Below, in pieces: positions 1 through 12,639 of a stretch of DNA of 64,000 bases (positions are counted from its first letter, which is position 1; every line of letters begins with the position of its first letter). The notes beneath the pieces are model-generated. The model was not told the origin of the DNA, did not search any database, and saw only the letters and a list, made by a program, of their open reading frames with translations. A program made the position numbers and the translations under genes. Source of the stretch: Tachypleus tridentatus (taxonomy: Eukaryota; Arthropoda; Merostomata; Xiphosura; Limulidae); NCBI RefSeq assembly GCF_004210375.1, contig NC_134825.1, forward strand, positions 41,410,348 through 41,474,347, read 5' to 3'.

Positions 1-112
1 ATTAAGCACAAAGCTACACAATGGGCTATCTGTGCTCTGCCCATCACGGGTATCGACACCCAGTTTTTAGTGTTGCAATTCCGCAGACATACTGCTGAGC
101 CACTGGGGAGAT
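1..112 (-). mobile_element. Val-like tRNA SINE (family B), at window edge
   Basis: On the minus strand this reads as a tRNA-like head (CCCCAGTGGCTCAGC, then GTCTGCGG) followed by the shared tail (GGGCAGAGCACAGATAGCCC...GTAGCTTTGTGCTTAAT). Better-preserved copies have the anticodon loop CTTACAA, giving TAC, as in tRNA-Val. The left window edge cuts the end of the tail. It matches the nearly complete copy at 62742. Confidence 0.8.
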
Positions 113-480
113 TTTTGGTCTGGAGGTATACTTTTATTTTTAGGAAGGTTGGTGTCAATTATTTTAATCTGCAAGTTTTGTAAACGTTAAATTTCGCTTC
201 GTATTTTTGAATTTCATCATATTTTTTTGTAATGAAATACATTTCTTATTTTCTATTTCGCCATAACAGAAACAGATTCTTTCGATAAGGCTTACGTTGG
301 TTAGTGGTAACTTTAGGCTTAGCTGGCCTTTTGTTTTTTAAGATACGTCAAACTGAAGTTAAGCTGTAATTTTGATTTTAAAAGATTTAATATAAATATA
401 TGCTCAGTTCTCTCTTTGGCGAAATAAATTATTTTCGTTATCTTTTACAATACTCACAATAATATATCAATTATTAGGCC
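113..480. other. AT-rich, nothing recognised
   Basis: No open frame with recognisable similarity and no repeat that recurs in the window. Confidence 0.5.
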
Positions 481-671
481 TATATTAATCGTAAGGCCTT
501 CCACGACGATTAACTTCCCTTTTTACTTTTCTTTGGCCTACTTCCGTTTCGTAACATCTCGTCTGCTAATTTTTGTCTGTTTTTCTACTTCTACTATTCC
601 AATCACACTATTTATTTATCTTTAGCGCAGATAGTCTAGTTGCTTTGTGCTATGAAACATCAAACCAAACT
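481..671 (+). mobile_element. LINE 3' end (3' UTR and tail)
   Basis: A pyrimidine-rich stretch ends in GCGCAGATAGTCTAGTTGCTTTG and then ATGAAACATCAAACCAAAC. The same ending is at 4628-4680 and, more diverged, at the minus-strand end of the LINE at 58340-59560. I therefore read this as a 5'-truncated LINE copy. A SINE using the same tail is the alternative. Confidence 0.4.
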
Positions 672-940
672 ATTTATCTTTATTACACCTAATCGTCTGT
701 CTTCTGTACTCTACACGCGACACTCGATAATCTCTGCATCAATGAGTTACAAACAATGCGTACGACCCCTATCGAGTTTCGTAATTAAATTTGTCATAAT
801 GTTTACTTTAAATTAATTGATTGTGACTCTCATGTTACAAATAAAGCTAAACAATTATTAAGTATTTATTCTTAAAATATATTGTACAATTTATTTGATA
901 AACATATAATCTTATGTAATTATATACATATATGACTTAT
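672..940. other. AT-rich, nothing recognised
   Basis: No coding signal and no recurring repeat seen. Confidence 0.5.
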
Positions 941-952
941 CCTACGTTACGT

Positions 953-1197
953 GCCCCGGCATTGTCAGGTGGTAAGGGCACTCGACTCGTAATCTGAGAG
1001 TCACGGGTGCGAATCCACATTTAACTAAACATGTTCGCCCTTTCATTCTTAGGGCGTTATTATGGTCAATCCCATTATTCGTTTGAAAGAGTACCCCAGG
1101 AGTTGCTTTTCCTCTTGTCTTACTCTGCTAAATCAGGGACAGCTGGCGTAGATCGTTTTCGTATGGCTTTGTGCAATATTCAAAATAAAGAAACAAA
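953..1197 (+). mobile_element. Thr-like tRNA SINE (family A), full length
   Basis: The tRNA-like head starts GCCCCGGCATTGTCAGG and has anticodon loop CTCGTAA (anticodon CGT, Thr). The body (TCGCCCTTTCA, GTCAATCCCA, TAGATCG) and an AAACAAAC tail follow. It is flanked by an imperfect 12-bp target duplication, CCTACGTTACGT at 941-952 and CCTACTTAACGT at 1198-1209. The short open frame inside it is not a gene. Confidence 0.85.
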
Positions 1198-1503
1198 CCT
1201 ACTTAACGTAATTACAACTTCATAAATAGAGTATCATATTATCCAGTGTTTGTTATGTTATTAGAGGCAATATTACCTACTTTCATTCACATCATTCTTG
1301 GGTTTGTATGCAACTACTTGAGCATCTGCATGATATAAGGTTCTACTCATATATCATTGGGAAAGTATTTGACATATTATTTGTTACTGGGGTCCTTATC
1401 TTCACTTCTAGTGTTTTTAACTGAGATGTCCCTTGTCATTATTACTTCATCAACTAACACAACACTAACATGCTCTGACTCTGAGGTTTCTCTTTATTTA
1501 CCC
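1198..1503. other. No feature recognised
   Basis: A short AT-rich stretch between two SINEs. An open frame starting at 1357 runs into the next SINE and has no recognisable similarity. Confidence 0.5.
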
Positions 1504-1515
1504 GTTCCTCCTCAA

Positions 1516-1785
1516 TTTTTGTTTTCGTTTTTGAATTTCGCACAAAGCTATTCGAGGGCTATCTGTGCTAGCCGTCCCTAATTTAGCAGTGTAAGACTAG
1601 AGGGAAGGCAGCTAGTCATCACCACCCACCACCAACTCTTGGGCTACTCTTTTACCATCACATTGACCGTCACATTATAACGCCTCTACGGCTGAAAGGG
1701 CGAACATGTTTGGCGCGACGGGAATGCGAACCCGCGACCCTCAGATTACGAGTCGCACGCCTTAACACGCTTGGCCATGCCGGGC
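1516..1785 (-). mobile_element. Thr-like tRNA SINE (family A), full length
   Basis: A minus-strand copy: tail complement (GAATTTCGCACAAAGCTA) on the left and head complement ending GGCCATGCCGGGC on the right. It is flanked by GTTCCTCCTCAA (1504-1515) and GTTCCTCGTCAA (1786-1797), a 12-bp target duplication with one mismatch. Confidence 0.88.
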
Positions 1786-1837
1786 GTTCCTCGTCAAAAG
1801 GTAATTCAGTCTCACTTGAGTTATCGGTTTTTATTTT

Positions 1838-2270
1838 GTAACAGATTTACTATTGTACATTTAGTGTAGTACCTTCGCTTCTTTCAGTGTAATTTTATTT
1901 TTTCTTATGACGTTTACTGTGGGCTGTGTAATTCACAAGTCCTGCCTGTTCTCGAAATTAATAGAAGATTCTCGATCGTAAGAATCAACAAAGTACTAGG
2001 TGTGTATGTAATGCTACTGATTGACAATACGTTTGCCAAGCGACCTTCGGTGTATAATCTAGTTTCGCATGGTTTATATAAAAGCAGCGCACCAAGAGAG
2101 AAGATTAATATTGTTATTGGGCATCTACAGTCAATGTGCTACAGGCCTAGGAAACTATAATTGTGATTAATGCCGATTAATCGAAAAAACTATAGAATTT
2201 AACCACCAACATTTGAAAATTTCAAACATTACATATTGTTTAACTCAGCAACACTTTAGCTTCAGACACA
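1838..2270 (+). repeat. LTR-like dispersed repeat, copy 1
   Basis: It begins TGTAACAGATTTACTATT and carries a TATA box (TTTATATAAAAGCAGC near 2082), then TATTGTTATTGGGCATCTAC about 35 bases on. The same order of motifs recurs at 42811 and 45485. A start in TG, a TATA box and about 450 bp without an ORF suggest a solo LTR. No partner LTR or internal region was found, so the class is an inference. Confidence 0.4.
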
Positions 2271-3228
2271 ACAAGCTTGGACTCATCAGTTAACCAATCC
2301 ATCTACAGGTCTAAAGAAGTAGGGTAAAATAAAATACATAACGAACAAAAGAGAATCCAAAACCCTTGCGTTGAGAATTACAAGTGGCAATTTTTTCATG
2401 GAAGAAACCATAGTAACAAAGAGACTCACGCCACTGGCAAGAGAGTGAGAATACAGTTTTACATCTTTAAGAACGCTGTTTCATATGGTGTTTCTAATCC
2501 AGTTTGTACCTAATGTTTTTCAAAAGAATAATGCAAGAATATCTTATCTTAATCAATTGAAAATTAATGAGTGGATAAAATTGTCAATGTAGATGAAATC
2601 ATAGCAAATATAAACACGTGTAGTTCAATGTTTTACTTCTTGTGATTGGTATATTTTCAGTCATACAGATTGAAATATTTGTGAAAAACAAACAATTTTA
2701 TTAGATATTTTATTAATTTTTTTTCATGAGAAGGATGACAGATTTAAGCTTCAAAATGCTTGATGTAAGCGTAATAAGGGGAGGCATTGCCACTCGCGTG
2801 GCTGAACCTTGTAATTTGTGCTGCAACTGTTAAATTTCGTGTGAAGTGGTTTTCATAAGTAAAGCACGGGTGTGTCGTGTGTATAGAATACAGGAGTTCT
2901 GGAAGTAGTTGGGCTACCAGTCCCTAAGTTTCTGATTATTAGTGTTTCGCTCACTTTTCCATAATAATTTATGAAACTGTACATAAATAAAATTACAGCT
3001 TTTGAAAACTAACTTCCCTTTTAATCTGTTTCGTGGTTATTTAAAACAGTTTTGTCGAAAGATATCAAATTTCAATTTATTTATTTGCTTGTTAGTATTT
3101 TTCTGAAATCACAAACATGGCTCTAATTTATTTCAGAAACCTTCATTAAGACTCATTTCTTACCAAAAGAGTGTATTTACTGTACATTGCTCGATATCAA
3201 TACACAATCGATGTTCAAATGTTATTTT
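2271..3228. other. No feature recognised
   Basis: AT-rich sequence without a recognisable coding region or recurring repeat. Confidence 0.5.
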
Positions 3229-3340
3229 CCCAGTGGCTAAGCGGAAAGTCTGGGGGCTTATAACTTTCAAAATCGGATTTTGATACTTGTGGTAGGCAGA
3301 ACGCAGATAGCCTGTTGTGTTGTTTTGTACTTACCAACCA
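3229..3340 (+). mobile_element. Val-like tRNA SINE (family B), diverged
   Basis: CCCAGTGGCTAAGCGG, then GTCTGGGGGCTTATAAC, GGTAGGCAGAACGCAGATAGCC and a tail of ACCAACCAACC. This is an old copy of the family seen at 62742. Confidence 0.7.
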
Positions 3341-4380
3341 ACCAAACAAAGAAGAGTTATTTTATTTTTCATAATCTATAATTAATGCTTATTTATAATT
3401 GAAAAATATGTAAATATAACGTTATACAAAATCTAACCACTATGTAGCGCAGAGGTCTTTTGTAGACCATAGTTCGTTGTTTGATACCGAAAAATAAGGA
3501 TTTTCAATAGGAAATTTACAGCTTTCGGTTATCACAGTTTAGATAACTTTAGTGTAAATGGTGAGTTTAAATGTTTTATTTTCTGGTTGCCAAACATTCT
3601 TGGTTGTTTAGGATGTTCATTTTGCAAAAGACAAAATGTAATATGCTGAGTGACCTAGCCAACTCAACAATGTAATTCAGAACCAGGTTATTCATACTCT
3701 CAGAAAGAGAATTTATATTTTTGCTATACTTTGTTGGCCCAAGTATGATGCATGCAGAAATAAACATAACCTCAACCATTAAAGCATAAACATTAGCATA
3801 AAGGTACGTTTGTAATCAAATGGACAGTTGATCCGAAATAGAATCATGAGGGGACCAACGAAACAAAACGAAGTTAGATGTTAGAATAGAACTTTTTTTT
3901 AGAATTCAGTTTACCCAATACTATATTCTCCTATGTTGTATGGTCTTACTCTTTCAGTACCATAGTGAACCATGTAATACTAACAACAAAGCTGAGTTCG
4001 AAGCTACATTATCGACAAAAGTTTTATTGTTGCATTAGAAACATATTAAATCTTCTGGAATTAGACTGCAGTCTGAAGCACTGGACATAATATATAACGT
4101 TTTGGAACAGTATGGGATCTCTTGGTCCATCCTGGCTCTTACATCCTCTAATTCAAACTATAAATGTTAATGAATTAATTTTAGAAGTCTTAAAGCCAAC
4201 ACTTATTCATATACTTATCAAGCTTTCTGTTAAACTTGTTTAAATTTTCTGCTCCATAACATCCAAAGAAAACTCACTTCAAAGGCTAACTATCTTGTAA
4301 GAAAAATAAAGTTATCTTAGCTGAAGGTGACTTCTACTCTGCCAGTGTCCATTAAGTAACTTGAAACCAGGACTGGAAAG
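3341..4380. other. No feature recognised
   Basis: AT-rich sequence. The minus-strand open frame at 3576-3779 has no recognisable similarity and sits alone. Confidence 0.5.
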
Positions 4381-4680
4381 GCCAACTTCAGTTTACTGAT
4401 GGTGTTTTTGAACTTACCTGTTAGTCTTCCTGGTGAGTTATGATTATTACAGTCATGCTACAGAAAGTCCTTTACAACTTTGAATTACTGTATTGTTGAC
4501 GTTGTAGACTAGATGTAAACATTGGTCTTATGCTATTTATGTTGTTGTTTTAAACTTTGTTTTGTTTTACCTTGATTTCCTTTTATGAATTTTACTAAAT
4601 TTACTTTTACCTTTTACTGGATGTTTGGTACAGATAACCTAGCTGCTTTGTGCCATAAAACATTAAATCAACCAACCAAC
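4381..4680 (+). mobile_element. LINE 3' end (3' UTR and tail)
   Basis: A T-rich 3' UTR-like stretch ends GGTACAGATAACCTAGCTGC, TTTGTGCCATAAAAC, then AATCAACCAACCAAC. This is the same ending as at 620-671 and resembles the 3' end of the minus-strand LINE at 58340. It abuts the oppositely oriented CR1-like relic. Confidence 0.4.
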
Positions 4681-4689
4681 CTGCCAGTG

Positions 4690-6640
4690 TTTATACTAGA
4701 GTCCTCTAGCCCTACTATTCTCACTGTTAATTATGCACAATTATGATGCATCAACATCATCAATTCCCTTTACAATCTTTAACACCTCAATCATATCACA
4801 CCCCTCCTCCAATTCTTTTTTTTTCCAAGAGAAAGCAGTACAAGAGATTTCAGCCACTCCTCATATGACAACTCCTCCATCCTAAGCACCATTCTAGTAA
4901 CCCAACTTTGAACCCTTCAAACAATTCAAAGCCCTTCCTAAGGTAAGGATACCAAGACTGAACACAATACTCCAAATATGACACAACATATGAACCATAC
5001 AATAAAATTATAACTGCTTTAGACTCGTATTGAAAATCTCTTTAGATATAACATAAAATTTATTTGTCCTACCACCAGCAATAACACAATGCTTGGATAG
5101 CTTATGAGACTGATCAGCTATTACATCAAGATTCTTATTTTTCATGACACTGTTTATATTATTCCCATCCAAATTGTTATTCAAATCATGATAACTCACC
5201 AGCACTATTTTGCATTTATTATAATTAAATCCCATCTGCCATTTATTTGCCCAATTCACTGAATGATATAAATCCTTCTGTAAATCAGTGGCATCCTATT
5301 CACAGGTAGTAACACTCTATGTCTTAATGTAATCTGCACATTTAAGTAATTTATTGACCATTCTTTCATCTGTGTCATGGATGCAAATCAAAAGAGCAAA
5401 GGTTCTAAGACTTGAACCCTGAGGTACCTCATTTGTGACATTAATCTGGTTTGGTTGAACTGCATTTGTGACAATCCTTTCTTCCAGATCTCCTCTTACT
5501 CTCATTTACACAAGTAGTAACCTTTTGAAAAAATGTCAACAGATTTCTGAGGCAAGGTTTTCCATCAGTGAAATCATGTTAGTTATCTAATAAAATTCTT
5601 AGCTTGGTTAAATAAATTTTTGAGTTTTTTTTTAATCAGATTCTCCAAAATGTGTTCCACAACTGATGTAAGACTAATGGGTCTTTAAGTATTGGGACAA
5701 TTTTCATCACCCCTAATTTCCAATTTATTATGCTTCTCATTAATTTTATTTCTATAACTCTTTGTGAGCCAACATTATTTTTACTTGCTGCTTTCCTATT
5801 CTTTCTGTAAGGAAAATATTTACCTTGAACATTGACAGTTTTTTCTTTGAAGATTTTCCACATTTGCTCAGTGTCTCAGCATAACACAGCTGCCCAGTTA
5901 ACAGATAATTCTTGTTGTTTCCCTTTAAAATTTGAAATCAAAATATTGTTATTTCTCATTTCAATATGCAGGAAAAAACATCAAACCTAATACAGCAGTG
6001 ATCACTTGTACCCATGTGTTCCCCAGTTTTCTACCTGTATTTTCAAAGTTACAACAAATCTGACAGAGCATTTTCTAGTGGATTCCTTGACCAATTGGTA
6101 AAAAAAGCCATTATGAACAGTTGACAAAAACCTTTCTCTCTCACAGGTTGACTGTAGCATTTCCCGTTTTGTATGCTTGAAATTAAAATCACTCATAATT
6201 GTGGCTTCACAAACAGCTGAAACCTTAATCTCATTGTGACTGTTTGAGTTATGTGAATATCCTTTGGTTGTTTGTAACAAATTCCCATTAAATGTCATTT
6301 CCTTCATATACACTAATAGAAACTTCACTGGATATAATCTCATTGTTGTTATCTTTGATATCTTTAACTAAAACAGGATGTAACTTACATTGTACATGTA
6401 AATCCACTTCTCCCTTTTGTACTCTAATTATTAAAAAAGACATTAACACTATATTTGAAGGAAATTTTTGTCACACATCATCTTTGTTTAACCGTATTTC
6501 AGTTATTCCCATTATATCAAAATCTTTCATTCCTACTAATGCTCTGAAGTTATCTATTTTATATCTTTTACTTCTGTTATTATGATAGTAAGAAATAAGT
6601 CTACCCTTATAATTACTTCTATACTAATTTCCTCAACTGA
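4690..6640 (-). pseudogene. CR1-group LINE ORF2 relic (endonuclease and reverse transcriptase)
   Basis: Read on the minus strand, conserved blocks occur in the order expected of a CR1/L2-group LINE. At 6.0-6.3 kb is the end of the endonuclease (MSDFNFKHTK, then ERERFLSTVHNGFFYQLVKE). At 5.3-5.5 kb is the reverse transcriptase core (TNEVPQGSSLRTFALLICIH, then LLKCADYIKT in place of the FADDTK box). At 5.0-5.3 kb is NKWQMGFNYNKCKIVLVSYH, and at 4.8-4.9 kb VQSWVTRMVLRMEELSYEEW. The blocks lie in several frames separated by stops, so the copy is dead. The active-site ADD appears as ADY. The CR1-group assignment rests on block order and wording; CR1 and L2 cannot be separated here. Confidence 0.8.
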
Positions 6641-9105
6641 ACTTTTCTCTACCTCTTATTTATTTTTCATTAGTTTATCGTGGACCTCACCACTATCTAG
6701 TCATATTGTGTGTGTCACTAGTTACAATAAGTATGAACTTAATGAATTTTAGTATTTAGGTGAGACTTTCCAGTTTTTGAAACACAGTAACCAAAGAGGA
6801 AATAAATATGTGGCTTCTATCAACACTTTAACTCCTCTGCAAACTTGTGCACATTTTTACATTCAACTCATACTCAGAAACTACATACGTCAAAATTTTA
6901 GGATTCTTCTATAGTAGATGTCTGTGATTTGTTAGTGATAAATTTGAAAATAACATGCAGCAGGCGGTCCACTTATTTTAAAATTAGATATTTAAAACAA
7001 GTTAAATGTACCTTCAAGAATTCTTTAGACTATGATGACTACAGTTGTATTTTAAATGTGACAGTTCTCTTCATGTTAAAAGTCCACTTAGGCTGATTAA
7101 ATTATTTTAGAATCCATTTCACAAGCTGAACTAATTTAAAATACTCTGTAACAAGTTATTCTCCATATTTCTATCAAACTGTTAAATTCATTTTTAAATA
7201 TCAACCAGTTTCAAAATGAGTATTGTTATAGATTTTTAATGGTACATTATGATAATAAAATGAATTAAATATGTTAAAATAATTCACCCAGAAAGTTCAA
7301 ATAATACAGGTATTTCATTCAAAGTTATTTTAGTGTTGGCCTGCTGTACACTTTGTATTGTACCTCAGTGTTATTACTATATCCTACTTGAGTTAGAGCA
7401 ATGGAATTTTATTAAATCTGTACCAGATTAGGTTAGAAAAACTACTTTCCCAAGAAATGTTTAAGATACATATGTAATACAGACCCATAATGAAGCAACA
7501 GTACCATTACATAGTAAATTTAGAAATTTATCTAAAACCCATATTGAGTTACATTGTCCTTTATGAGCAGAAATATATCAAACAGCTTCACAATTTTCAA
7601 CAAGAAACATATTGAAACATGTTTATAATCAGAAAGAATAATCAGGTTTGTTATTCTTCTGAGAACAAAAATATAAGAGAATGTTACTTAGGAAATATGA
7701 CTGGTTAATTGGTGTTTAATAATTTTAGCTTAAAGAGACCCACAAAACATTTGCAATAAAATTAATATATTTATTGTAACAGTACTTCTTTAAATACTAG
7801 AGTAATACAAAAGAACTCTTATCACATACACCAAAATCTAAGTCCACTTGTCTTAGGCCTGACATTTGTTAATCATTTATTTTGCATACATCCTTTCTGC
7901 AATAAAGAAATAAATTAACACTGTAATTTATGTATATTTTTTGGTTTAATTTAGTTAGGGCTGAACTTTACCATACTCAAAACAATAAATAGACTTACCA
8001 TGTTATTGTATGACTTATTAATGTTAGATCTTTTTAAAACTTTGATGAGCTTTTAATATGTGTTACTTCAAAATGTTGACTGAAGTATATTTACACCTGC
8101 CTTTTGTTTATATCTTTTAAAATGAAGTGCACATAAAGTTTCAGAACAGTATTATAATGAGAGATAATTTAATGTTATATAATACATTTTGTTAGAATAT
8201 TTGTTTTATATGGAAAGAAATGCAAGTTAAACATCTGTGCAATGTGGCTAACTGCATTTCTATTTGTTGTATTAAGATGTGTCTCATTTTAACATTTAGA
8301 AATTTATATCAGTGATAAAGTGTTTTTTTTAACTGTAATGTTAGTGCAACTTATAGCAGTTTAAATATATCATAAGAATTTTGATATTGTATTCAAACTC
8401 AGGTTTTTATAGTTGAAAGTGACTGATAATTTGTTTTATTCTCTGAATTACACTTTCATGCAGTTGTAAAGTTATATATTTTAATATTAGTAAGACAGTA
8501 GTAAATTGCTTTTGGCAATGTTTTGAATAATATTTCAGTTGGTATTTCTCAAGTTAAATTGATTTTGTTTGTGTTCTGGATGGAATTAACTAGTGTGTTT
8601 TCAAATGTATTTTCAAATACATATTTCACAGATGAGAATGAGTTTTCAATGTTGTAGTGTGGTTAGAAGATCAAGAAATAAGGTTTTATAAGATTGAAGA
8701 CAGAAAAGAGTTAAGAAATATTAAATCATTCAAACTGGGAAAGTGTGCCTAAACAAGTGTGTACATGTTTGTATGTATATTAATTGATAGGTACTTATAT
8801 CTTTAATTTTAGGAACTGCTCTGGTAGTTTGTTTTCTGGCAAGTAATATTGAGATGCTATTTCAAAGACATGTTTTTCTGTTGAAGGTTGTGGAATAAAT
8901 GAACTTATCAAGTTAATCCTAAAATAATTGATAGATTACTCTCTGTTTTATAAATACAATTTTTTAAGCTATTTTTGCATCTTGAATTTGTTGACTACAA
9001 AATCACATGAAGCTTTAAACAGAAACACTGTCAGTGATGCAGTTATTTCCTTTTTTTACTGTTTAGGTTTCCTGTGTAGATTACACTATATATATGAAAA
9101 CTGTG
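6641..9105. other. Long AT-rich stretch, nothing recognised
   Basis: About 2.4 kb with no recognisable coding similarity and none of the repeats seen elsewhere in the window. The open frame at 8928-9119 runs into the mariner end and looks accidental. Confidence 0.5.
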
Positions 9106-10332
9106 AGGTCATCCCATAAGTAATATCATTTTTAACACTAAGATTTAAAAGAAGAAAAATAACTCAAATAACAACTTTAATCAATTACATATTTTTCATC
9201 TCTTCTCAATAACAGTCTGGAAATGTATCAAAATATTTTCAATATCACACTTATAAAAATCAAGTTGTTTTGAGATATAAAAGGTACAAGAGTTACTTTT
9301 TAACAAATCATAGAAGTAAACTGTTTTCCATTCAGATGATGTGTCAAGTTTTTGAAAAAATTATAATCTGAAGGAGCAAGATCAGGAGAATAAGGAGGAT
9401 GGGGAAGTTTCTTCCAGCTAAGCTGTTCAATTTTTTTAAAAGTAACCCTAGCAATGTTAGGATGTGCATTGTTATGGTGGAAAACAACTTCTTTCTGATT
9501 TACAAAAGCAGGTCTCTCTTTATTTATTTTTTAGTGCAGCTTTCAATTAATCCAGTTACTGCCAGCATCTCTCAGCAGTTATTGTGTGATTTGTTTGTAA
9601 CAATTCAAAGAGTGTTACACCACCTGAAGTACAGGTTCACTTTTGACTGTGGTGTTGCTGGTTCTACTGCATTAACCCACTGTTGGCAGTGCATGGCATT
9701 TTGAAAGAGTATCCATTTCTTATCTCCAGTCACTAACTAGGTGGCTCAAAAATGAAGCTTGAAGTTCATGAGAGTGAAGAGATGTGCAGATGTCTACTCA
9801 TTCTCTCAGATTATAAGCTGACAACTCATGTGGTACCCATTTTCCAAACTTTAAAACTCTACCAAGTTGCAAATGTTGATGGACAATGGAAGGATGGACA
9901 ACAGTTACAGCACAATCTTTCTCATGTATTGCTAGAAGCAGGTCATTGTCAAACTCAGCAGGGCACTCAGTGCGAGCTGCATCCGTCAAACTGTAGTCAC
10001 CAGTTTTAAACTTATGGAACCATCTTTGACACTTCCCTATATTCAGAATGTCATTGTTGTACACATCTTGAATGCTTCTTCAGTAGTACTCTTTCATTTT
10101 CTGAAGTTGTAAAACATTATATTCTTTATGTGCTCTTCTGATACCTCCATGATAATTGGGGCTTCTAAAATAAATACAACAAAAATTAGTGAAGAAACAA
10201 ATTGGTTTACTCTGAATGTTATCATTTCATCCCATATAACTTGTGTGACTTTGAGAATAACTTCATTTAGCCAAGAAATATGCATTTAAACTTATCCTAT
10301 CCCAAAAAACGACATTACTTATGGGATGACCT
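9106..10332 (-). mobile_element. mariner element, both terminal inverted repeats present
   Basis: The left end reads AGGTCATCCCATAAGTAAT and the right end is its reverse complement, ATTACTTATGGGATGACCT, so the inverted repeat is exact for 19 bases and continues with mismatches. The length of about 1.23 kb is close to the 1.3 kb usual for mariner. The transposase is on the minus strand. The TA target duplication is not clean (TG next to the left end), probably through mutation. Confidence 0.92.
9180..10150 (-). pseudogene. mariner transposase, broken
   Basis: This would be the DDD transposase that cuts and pastes the element at TA sites. It starts with MEVSEEHIKNIMFYNFRK (ATG at 10150). A frameshift follows, then the helix-turn-helix region KCQRWFHKFKTGDYSLTDAA and FGKWVPHEL. 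The catalytic part reads VTGDKKWILFQNAMHCQQW (first aspartate present), then VVFHHNNAHPNIA, where the second aspartate of the family motif HDNARPH has become asparagine, then HPPYSPDLAPSDY with the third aspartate present. The C-terminal LDFYKCDIENI is in yet another frame. At least two frameshifts and the D-to-N change make it inactive. Its terminal repeats could in principle still be bound by a related transposase. Confidence 0.92.
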
Positions 10333-10379
10333 AATATGTATAAAAAAAACAAAACTATTCTATGCAAAAGAATATTAAT

Positions 10380-10383
<4 letters not shown>

Positions 10384-10431
<48 letters not shown>

Positions 10432-10432
10432 C
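10384..10432. repeat. (CA)n(TA)n microsatellite
   Basis: A run of about 13 CA units passes directly into about 9 TA units. Confidence 0.95.
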
Positions 10433-11589
10433 ATGTTACTGTTTGTTTATGGTAGTAGAAATCACTATCTACTTGCTCCTTTTCTATGCATTTTTTTCAG
10501 TAGCAAATATTTCTATCATGTATTTTATTCTCAAATATCTGATATATATAAAATAAGTGAATTACTGTGAGTTGCACATCTTTCATATCAAACTTACCAA
10601 TTTGTGTTGCTGTGAATGTAATTTACTACATAATGTCTTGAGGAGGAAGTTACACTAGAACCTTTCTAATTAATACTTCATGTCATATGATACAGTTTTG
10701 AAAGTTCAGGAAAATGACACACCTACAATGTCATGCATTATGAAAATAATGATGAAAGTTGGATGTTAAGTAAATTTTCATAAAGAAAGACCATTTATGG
10801 ATATTTATAGAAATTTAAAGATATCATTCCACCTTTTATAATATTTGTTGAGTGAGAGAAAAATGAACAAATCAACTAAAAAACATGTACTTCTAAATGT
10901 AAGTGATACCATTATCAGTACTGGTAACTTGTAATATAAAACAAATATTTTAAAAATGGTGATGGAAAAGTTTAAATTGTTTATAATAATTAATGGAGAA
11001 TTTCACTAATTGTTTGAGAAACAAGTAGAAAATATTTTTTTTTGTTCTTCAAGTTTAACTCCAAAGTAAAGAACATTCTGTAATATCTTGTATTGCTAAT
11101 AAAATTGGGAATTATTCAATAAATTACAGTAAGACTCTTGTAAGACTGTTAATGAGTTGAGAGTTAATTTTTTGTAATGTTATTTTTTGATGCTTTTTAT
11201 GATAAAGCATATGTAACATTTTTGTCAGTAGAAATTTCAAGCTTGAAAACATTTTCTTACAGAGGAATGGTTAAGTATGAATCCCTATAGATTCTTTCAC
11301 AATGCAAGTCAAATTTACAGTACACTTACTTTGCTCTTGTTTATACAAATTGTGTTGGTAAAAAGTTGTAGTTTAATGTTATATACTCTTCATTTATCAG
11401 CCTGTCTTTATAATGCTCTTCCCTGTAACATATGTTAAACTTGTAATACAGAAGTGTGGAAATGTGTTAGGACAAAGTCAAAAATAGATTTCAGGTTGTC
11501 TCAAAAGAACAATAGAAGGTGAATCCCATACTAAACTCAGTACAACTGAAATGTAGTTAGAGTGATTGATTAAGGAAACAGTTAGCATT
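10433..11589. other. No feature recognised
   Basis: AT-rich sequence. It may include one end of the Tc1-type element that follows, but I could not match terminal repeats. Confidence 0.45.
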
Positions 11590-12620
11590 TTGTTGTCTCT
11601 CTCTTGCTTTAATTACTATGGATGGTTTTTAGGTATTGCTGCAAGATAATTAATAAGAGTGTCCTTTGAGATTTTACTCCAAGTGTCTCTGATACACTCA
11701 TATGAAGCTTTTTTGGAAGTAACTTTTGATTTGTCAAGTTTTCAATCTATCAAATCCCAGATCTGCTCAATTAGGTTGAGACTGCAACTCTTTGGGGGGC
11801 AATTACATCATTTGAATGATTTTAGCAACAGCTTTCATAGCTAAGTAAATTTTTCTGCATAGGTTGTATGAGTATCTGAGGTTATTATAATCTTGGCAGT
11901 AGAGTCCTTTACCAATAATATGCAAACCACCGGGTATACCATACTCGATCAATACTGCATTGTACTTGTGCTGGTCTATTATTCCATTTATTTTGTAGAT
12001 ATTTTCTATCACCTCAGCAGAAAAATGTCCCCAGATCATCACACTGCTTCTACCATGCTTTATGGCAGGTGCCATGCATTGAGATAAGTATCTTTCTACT
12101 ACCTTCAGCCAGACATACTACCAACACTTTGACCGAAATACTTCAAACTTGGACTCATCCATCTATAACAGCTCTTTCCAATTATTAGCAGTCCATTTTT
12201 TGTATTTTTCAGTAAATTTAAGTCTCTTGCAAATATTTGAATATCAAAGTAAAAGCTTTTTAACTGATACACAACCAGATATTACATTATCAGTGAGTCT
12301 TCTTGATTCTTTAGATCTGGACACCTTTCTGTCATTTAATATATGTTCATTTATATCACTTTGACATCAGTGGCAGCCTTTCCTTTGTACTGAAGGCAGA
12401 ATGAACAAAGATACCTGACATCAGTATCATTGAGTTTAATTGTTCTGCCTCTATGTTCAAATTTTCCTGTCTTGGCCTCAAGGGTGTGTTTGACAGTGTT
12501 TTGGGAACAATTGAAGTCTGCAGAATTTGGGAGAGTCCAAAGAGAATCACATAAAGGTCTTATGCAAATTCTCTGATCTGTGCTTTTGTGACTGTGGTAT
12601 GACAACAAAACTTAATATAT
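11590..12620 (-). pseudogene. Tc1-type transposase, broken
   Basis: Reading the minus strand from 12.6 kb down: an N-terminal DNA-binding region (RTIKLNDTDVRYLCSF, like the second helix-turn-helix of Tc1 proteins), then MDESKFEVF with the first catalytic aspartate, QCMAPAIKHGRSSVMIWGHF, INGIIDQHKYNAVLIEYGIP, LYCQDYNNLRYSYNLC (second aspartate region), and CSLNLIEQIWDLI where the family has SPDLNPIE. The third catalytic residue is therefore lost. The C-terminus TWSKISKDTLINYLAAIPKN is still clear. Several stops and frameshifts separate the blocks. This is a different Tc1 lineage from the copy at 17163. Terminal repeats were not identified. Confidence 0.85.
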
Positions 12621-12639
12621 ACTGTTAAACCCTGTTTTT

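Noticed and set aside
953-1040. Functional tRNA-Thr gene (and similar tRNA-like heads at 42534, 62742, 62981)
   Set aside because: The heads have recognisable anticodon loops and B boxes, but the acceptor stems do not close. They continue into SINE bodies with shared tails and, often, target duplications.
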